This document shows positions 4,851-8,743 of a stretch of DNA of 8,743 nucleotides, in pieces. Numbering within the stretch: the first letter of the stretch is position 1; each line of letters begins with the position of its first letter. The DNA is from Lachnospiraceae bacterium (lineage in GTDB: Bacteria; Bacillota; Clostridia; Lachnospirales; Lachnospiraceae), in NCBI GenBank assembly GCA_017437205.1, contig JAFSBP010000463.1, positions 1 to 8,743 on the forward strand, in the 5' to 3' direction. Below the pieces are notes generated by a model. That model did not search any database, was not told the DNA's origin, and worked only from the letters and a program-made list of their open reading frames with translations. The position numbers were made by a program, and so were the translations under genes.

Positions 4851-5943
4851 TTTTTTGTTGTGGCTCGTCGCGGCGGCGACGACGGTCTATTTTGCGTTTA
4901 TGTATGACAGCCCGGCGATTATGCTGCTTGCTTTTTTAGAAGTGGTCTATCTGGATTTTTCTTTGGTGGCTGTCTTGTTTAGAAAGTTTACTGTTCGCGG
5001 TGAATTGAATGTTCCCATTGAGATTTCCGAGGTGGGCAAGGAAAACCTTGTGAAGGTCATCGTGACCAATAAAAGTAAGCTTTCCTTAAGACGTTCCAAG
5101 GTGCGAATCGCGGTGAAGGATACGATAAGCGGGCATGTGGAGCGAAGTTGGATGAAGCTTCCCACGGTATTTCGCGGTGAACAGAGTTTTGTGAGAAATG
5201 TTGCATTTTCCGGAGCGGGAAACTATGAGATCACGCTGGAGAAGATCAGGGTGTATGATCCGACGGGTCTGATGTTCGGAAATGTCAGAGTGAAAAGCAC
5301 CGTGTCTGTGCTAGTGATGCCGGTGCTTCATGATGTGTCGGTTCATCTGACCGGGGCGGTAAAGATGTTTTACGGCGAATCGGACGTTTATGATCAGCAT
5401 TCGCCCGGATATGATCGGACAGAGCTGTTCCGCGTGCGAGAATACCAAAAGGGTGACCGCCTGCAGAATGTTCACTGGAAACTGACAGCGAAGCAGGATG
5501 AGATGATGGTGAAGGACGGTTCGCTGCCGTTGTCCTGTCCCATTGTGTTGGTGTTGAAGGCCTTTCCGGGAAAGAAAAGAGAGCAGAAGGCGCATGTGGT
5601 TTCCTATCTGGAAGCGGCGGCAAGCCTGTCGTATTCCTTGGTGGAAGCAAAGTGCCCTCATTTCGTTGTGTGGTATGACGACAGTGAGAAGGATATTGTG
5701 CGGCTTCGTGTGGATGACGATGAAAGTCTGTTTTATTTTATCGGTGTCTTGATGCGGATCAAATGGGCGAAGCCAACGGAGGATGTCAGTGATTGGTACC
5801 GTGAGAAATATCGCATGGAGCACTATGTGTGGATGCTAAGTTTAGAGGATGATCTTACGCTGAAGAAAGGGAATGATGTCCTTGCTGAGCTTGCACAGAC
5901 AGATATTAATGAGGCGTTGTCACAGTTGGAACTGCTACTATAA
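4840..5943 (+). CDS. DUF58 domain membrane protein
   Basis: The 367-residue protein starts at ATG 4840 (MVYSFLLWLVAA), inside the end of the MoxR gene. A longer in-frame reading from 4783 lies wholly within MoxR and would spoil the N-terminal membrane region. Two closely spaced hydrophobic segments (about 5-21 and 26-46) anchor it. A beta-rich domain follows (about 50-180), then the DUF58 signature RVREYQKGDRLQNVHWKLTA (198-217) with H212, W213 and K214. The C-terminal part resembles the von Willebrand factor A-like fold of DUF58 proteins, though a clear MIDAS motif is not evident. Family function is not firmly known; DUF58 proteins accompany MoxR ATPases and transglutaminase-like proteins, as here. 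The ribosome binding site is weak, so expression probably depends on coupling to MoxR. The stop is 23 bases before the transglutaminase start. Confidence 0.93.
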   Translation: MVYSFLLWLVAAATTVYFAFMYDSPAIMLLAFLEVVYLDFSLVAVLFRKFTVRGELNVPIEISEVGKENLVKVIVTNKSKLSLRRSKVRIAVKDTISGHVERSWMKLPTVFRGEQSFVRNVAFSGAGNYEITLEKIRVYDPTGLMFGNVRVKSTVSVLVMPVLHDVSVHLTGAVKMFYGESDVYDQHSPGYDRTELFRVREYQKGDRLQNVHWKLTAKQDEMMVKDGSLPLSCPIVLVLKAFPGKKREQKAHVVSYLEAAASLSYSLVEAKCPHFVVWYDDSEKDIVRLRVDDDESLFYFIGVLMRIKWAKPTEDVSDWYREKYRMEHYVWMLSLEDDLTLKKGNDVLAELAQTDINEALSQLELLL

Positions 5944-5966
5944 ATGATAGGTGAATTGGTGGGAAA

Positions 5967-8453
5967 GTGAAGGAAAAACAGGGGATTAAATGGAGTACGT
6001 CCGGATACGTTCCGGAGAATACTGTCAGAAGCTTTAGGTCAATCATGGCGGAAGCCATCCTTGACGCTGTCACTGTGCTCATGTTTTTGTTGTCTGCGCG
6101 GTCAATGCTATATGATGTGTTCCGCTGGGAAAAATTTAGCGTCGGTGTATGTGTTTGGATCGTGCTTTCTGTGATTGCTGTAAGTTCGGTGATGAGTTTC
6201 AGTGATCGATTGCAGAAAAAGGGCGGACGCATGGTGCGCATCTCGGTTCTTTTGCTCGGTTTGTTTGCATTTTTTGCTTACTATTTTTTCAGAACGTCAA
6301 ACGGACTGGTTATCAGCTCGGGACTTCGTGAACTGTTCAGCCAATTCGTTGATTTCTGGAATGAATATTACGGCACGGACCTTTTGACTTTTGGGGGATT
6401 GACGCAAAATATCTATGCGGCACTGGATTTTTATCTGTTATTGATCGGTTTTGTATTGTTTTGGGTGGCAAAGAGCTTTGATAAGAAGTTTATCGTGGGG
6501 ATATTGCCCGCAGTTGTATTTATTGCGGAGTTGCTGGTGGGGTATGCACCGAAGATCACCGGATTACTTTTGTTTGCGTTTGCGGTTATTCTGATCAATG
6601 TTCCTCATTTTAAACTTCCGGAGTTTAATCTGTTTCTGGGTAAGAAGCACAGTGTTGGAAAGGGAAAAATCTTTTCATGGCTGCCCATCTTGATGGTGGC
6701 TGTTTTGGTCAGCAGTGTGCTGGTAAATGTTGCGTCGCCTTATGCGGACAAGATTATTGCAAATTCCAGATATATTCGGGAAACGATTCAGAAATGGATC
6801 GGTGAGCCGAAGGGGCTGGGTTCTGTTGAAACGGATATTCCATTTGATAATAATAATAGTACTAGCGAGTGGTTGTCTAACGATCAGCCGGTGTTTAAAC
6901 ATGTACCGGTGATTACTGTTACAATGGAAAGAGCGGCGCAGGGAAATATCTATCTGAAAGATTTTTATGCCGGAAAATATGTGGACGGACGCTGGGAAGC
7001 CGATGTGGATTCGTTTGAGAGCTATTTCAAATCAAAAGGGATTGATCCGCGTCAGGTGTCAAAAGAGATACTCAGACGTGAGGGTGCTGCGCTTGAAAAG
7101 ACATATGGAGTTGGGGACCTTGGTCAGAGCGTCTTTGGAAAGCGCATGGACATTTACTATTTGGTTCATCATACAGGAAGGATGGCAGTACCTTATTTTG
7201 TTGATTTGAATGTCGAGAATAATCACATTCAGATAATCGGAGAGGGATATTATACAAGAACCGGAAAGGTGTCAGAGTTATCAGCTGATGTATGGTATTA
7301 TGAGAATCAATATAAGGATTTTCTGGAGATGTTTGAAAATTCAGAAAGCCCCCTGCTCAGTTGGGAGTATGACGAGTATGTTCAGCAGTATTATCTCGAT
7401 GTGCCTAGTGGGTTGGATACCGTAAGATCCCTTGCCGCGTCTCTTTATTCAGATGAGATGGCGATCGGTGTGGGTTCTGAGAATGAACTTCGCCTTTTCA
7501 AAGCAGATCTTGTAGTGGAGTGGATGAATAAAAATACTACATACAGTCTTAAATTACCTGATCTGCCCAGGGGAGAAGATGCCATTGAGTATTTCCTTCG
7601 TGAATCAAAGATGGGTTACTGTATGCATTATGCCAGTGCGTCGGTGATGCTGCTTCGTGAGATGGGCGTTCCTTCGAGACTTGTCACCGGATATGTCGTG
7701 CATAAGGGGGATTTTTTTAGGGCACATGGCGGCTACAGCGCACAAGTTATGGATAATCAGGCTCATGCATGGGCGGAAATATACTTGGACGGACTGGGAT
7801 GGTTTCCAGTGGAGGTAACAAAAGGATATCAATCATCCACTTCGGACACACCGCCTGTGACGGAAACAACAAAAGAAAATACCCTTAATAGTGATGAGAC
7901 TGGGGAGTCAGAGGAGGACACCACTGCTCCTGATCTGACCATCGGTGATGCGACCGGGGCATCAGAAGATGACACGCAAGGGTCTGGTGGAGAAGACAAC
8001 AGTGAGGTTCAGGGCACAACGCAGGGTGGAAATAATGAGCCTGTGGGTGGCATGGATCCTGAAAAACTGAAAGAAATTGTTCGTCGTGTAGTGCTGGCTG
8101 TTAGTTCTTTGCTGTTGACAATGGTTACCATTGTTATCGTGATCAAACTGAGACATGAATATCGTGATGAACTTCAAAGACTGATTCGTCGGCAAAAAAC
8201 ATCGCTGGCGATCAGGCTGATGAATCGGAGAATATACCGAAAACTTAGAATGACCGGTAAAATCATTCGCTTTAATCTGCGAGACGATAGCTATGGAGAG
8301 ATCTTGAAAAAGAACTATACCGAAATTCCGGCAGAAGAGTGGGAGCGGTATATGGAGTTGGTAAAGGCAGCGTCTTTCTCTAAGAGAGAGTTTTCCGATG
8401 AGGAAGTGAAATTCTGTTATGAAATTTATCGGAAAGTAAAACCTCATTCGTAA
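5967..8453 (+). CDS. TgpA-type membrane transglutaminase-like protein (transglutaminase core plus C-terminal tail)
   Basis: The 828-residue protein begins at GTG 5967 (MKEKQGIKWS). AGGTG (5949-5953) and GGTGGG (5958-5963) lie upstream, so the ribosome binding site is not ideal. About seven hydrophobic segments fill residues 30-258, as in the TgpA N-terminal region. A long extracytoplasmic part (about 260-707) contains the transglutaminase-like core: MGYCMHYASASVMLLREMG (C552), RLVTGYV, and NQAHAWAEIYLDGLGWFPVEVT (H600, with E616 where Asp is usual). A Thr/Ser/Asp/Glu/Gly-rich spacer (about 623-700) leads to one membrane helix (709-727) and a basic cytoplasmic tail of about 100 residues, resembling DUF4129-type ends. 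The Cys-His pair suggests a cysteine protease, amidase or transglutaminase activity outside the cytoplasm; the substrate is unknown. It is the last operon gene, and the tail could contact the MoxR or DUF58 partners. The hairpin at 8481 ends transcription. Confidence 0.93.
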   Translation: MKEKQGIKWSTSGYVPENTVRSFRSIMAEAILDAVTVLMFLLSARSMLYDVFRWEKFSVGVCVWIVLSVIAVSSVMSFSDRLQKKGGRMVRISVLLLGLFAFFAYYFFRTSNGLVISSGLRELFSQFVDFWNEYYGTDLLTFGGLTQNIYAALDFYLLLIGFVLFWVAKSFDKKFIVGILPAVVFIAELLVGYAPKITGLLLFAFAVILINVPHFKLPEFNLFLGKKHSVGKGKIFSWLPILMVAVLVSSVLVNVASPYADKIIANSRYIRETIQKWIGEPKGLGSVETDIPFDNNNSTSEWLSNDQPVFKHVPVITVTMERAAQGNIYLKDFYAGKYVDGRWEADVDSFESYFKSKGIDPRQVSKEILRREGAALEKTYGVGDLGQSVFGKRMDIYYLVHHTGRMAVPYFVDLNVENNHIQIIGEGYYTRTGKVSELSADVWYYENQYKDFLEMFENSESPLLSWEYDEYVQQYYLDVPSGLDTVRSLAASLYSDEMAIGVGSENELRLFKADLVVEWMNKNTTYSLKLPDLPRGEDAIEYFLRESKMGYCMHYASASVMLLREMGVPSRLVTGYVVHKGDFFRAHGGYSAQVMDNQAHAWAEIYLDGLGWFPVEVTKGYQSSTSDTPPVTETTKENTLNSDETGESEEDTTAPDLTIGDATGASEDDTQGSGGEDNSEVQGTTQGGNNEPVGGMDPEKLKEIVRRVVLAVSSLLLTMVTIVIVIKLRHEYRDELQRLIRRQKTSLAIRLMNRRIYRKLRMTGKIIRFNLRDDSYGEILKKNYTEIPAEEWERYMELVKAASFSKREFSDEEVKFCYEIYRKVKPHS

Positions 8454-8480
8454 GCAAATTTATATTTTAAAAATTTCTAT

Positions 8481-8524
8481 AAAGAACACGGGGCAGTTGG
8501 ATTGGCAACTGCCCCGTGTTCTTT
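8481..8524 (+). terminator. Bidirectional rho-independent terminator
   Basis: A perfect 19-base-pair stem has left arm AAAGAACACGGGGCAGTTG (8481-8499), loop GATTGG (8500-8505) and right arm CAACTGCCCCGTGTTCTTT (8506-8524). It lies 27 bases after the transglutaminase stop and 12 bases from the stop of the convergent gene. On the minus strand it is followed by a T-rich stretch, and on the plus strand the arm itself ends in TTCTTT, so it can serve both directions. Confidence 0.93.
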
Positions 8525-8536
8525 GTGAAGATAGGC

Positions 8537-8743
8537 TTATTCTTCTTCATCTTCCCCGTCAACGATCTCATCGTATTCGCAAGCGTCCAGCCACTCGTCG
8601 AAAGCGTCGGACACAATCTCGAATTCCTCATCGTCAAGAATATTTTCCAGATCGGGATTTCCCTTCTCATCCTGAAGATAGCGATAGATGTAAACTTCAC
8701 CTTCTTCGCCTTCGGCAGGGTTCTGGGGCAGGAGAACGATGTA
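8537..8743 (-). CDS. DUF1292 (YrzB-family) protein, partial
   Basis: Read on the minus strand, the last 68 codons of a gene end at TAA (8539-8537); the start lies beyond the right edge. The visible part begins YIVLLPQNPAEGEEGEVYIY and continues with a DEKGNPDLENILDDEEFEIVSDAFDEWL core, then the very acidic tail DGEDEEE. This pattern is characteristic of DUF1292 proteins, small acidic cytosolic proteins of Firmicutes, often encoded near alaS and the RuvX/YqgF gene. Function is not known. The gene converges on the transglutaminase gene, with the shared hairpin terminator between them. Confidence 0.87.
   Translation of the reverse strand, partial: YIVLLPQNPAEGEEGEVYIYRYLQDEKGNPDLENILDDEEFEIVSDAFDEWLDACEYDEIVDGEDEEE

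Noticed and set aside
5311..5823. Long minus-strand open frame of 170 codons
   Set aside because: It is antisense to the well-supported DUF58 gene, has residue use typical of shadow frames and no recognisable domain.
8467..8700. Minus-strand open frame overlapping the right-edge gene
   Set aside because: It is in a different frame from the DUF1292 coding sequence and reads through the terminator hairpin; the DUF1292 frame explains the region.

Overview
The window looks like a chromosomal piece of a Clostridia-class Firmicute, probably Lachnospiraceae-like. This rests on strong AGGAGG/GGGGG ribosome binding sites, GTG/TTG starts, a DUF1292 (YrzB-family) gene, a two-cluster ferredoxin-type aldo/keto reductase, and a MoxR-DUF58-transglutaminase operon. 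No rRNA, tRNA, CRISPR array, complete insertion sequence or phage gene was seen.

Region 1 (about 1-1780, plus strand) is a tight run of three genes. It holds a short O6-alkylguanine-DNA alkyltransferase-like protein with an altered active-site motif, a GNAT acetyltransferase that overlaps it by an ATGA but seems to have lost its central catalytic part, and an intact aldo/keto reductase with two C-terminal 4Fe-4S motifs.

Region 2 (about 1780-3290) is AT-richer, patchy and the most unusual part. It carries a C-terminal coding remnant, a truncated calcineurin-like phosphoesterase, a coding-like stretch in another frame, an intact second phosphoesterase (2275-2793), and a small 41-residue ORF. 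Two similar promoter/leader cassettes (from 1949 and from 2918) each have a promoter of the form ATGACA-17 bp-TAAAAT. In each, the -10 lies in the left arm of a hairpin whose right arm contains the Shine-Dalgarno. Only transcripts reading in from upstream could fold that hairpin. There are also two near-identical TTGTCATATG(A/T)CAA palindromes (2834-2891), and a compound palindrome (3215-3247) over a promoter in front of a phosphatase gene.

Region 3 (3293-3751) is a low-molecular-weight protein tyrosine phosphatase. Region 4 (3830-8453) is a compact operon with a near-consensus promoter (TTGCAC-17-TATAAT). It encodes a MoxR AAA+ ATPase, a membrane-anchored DUF58 protein and a large membrane transglutaminase-like protein of the TgpA/DUF4129 type. 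These three families recur together, and the likely picture is an ATPase acting with two membrane proteins on an extracytoplasmic, envelope-related task whose substrate is unknown. A perfect 19-bp hairpin terminator (8481-8524) separates this operon from a convergent minus-strand DUF1292 gene that runs off the right edge.

I see no clearly new multi-gene system. The parts most worth a second look are the duplicated promoter/leader cassettes and the two sets of palindromic operator-like sites in region 2.
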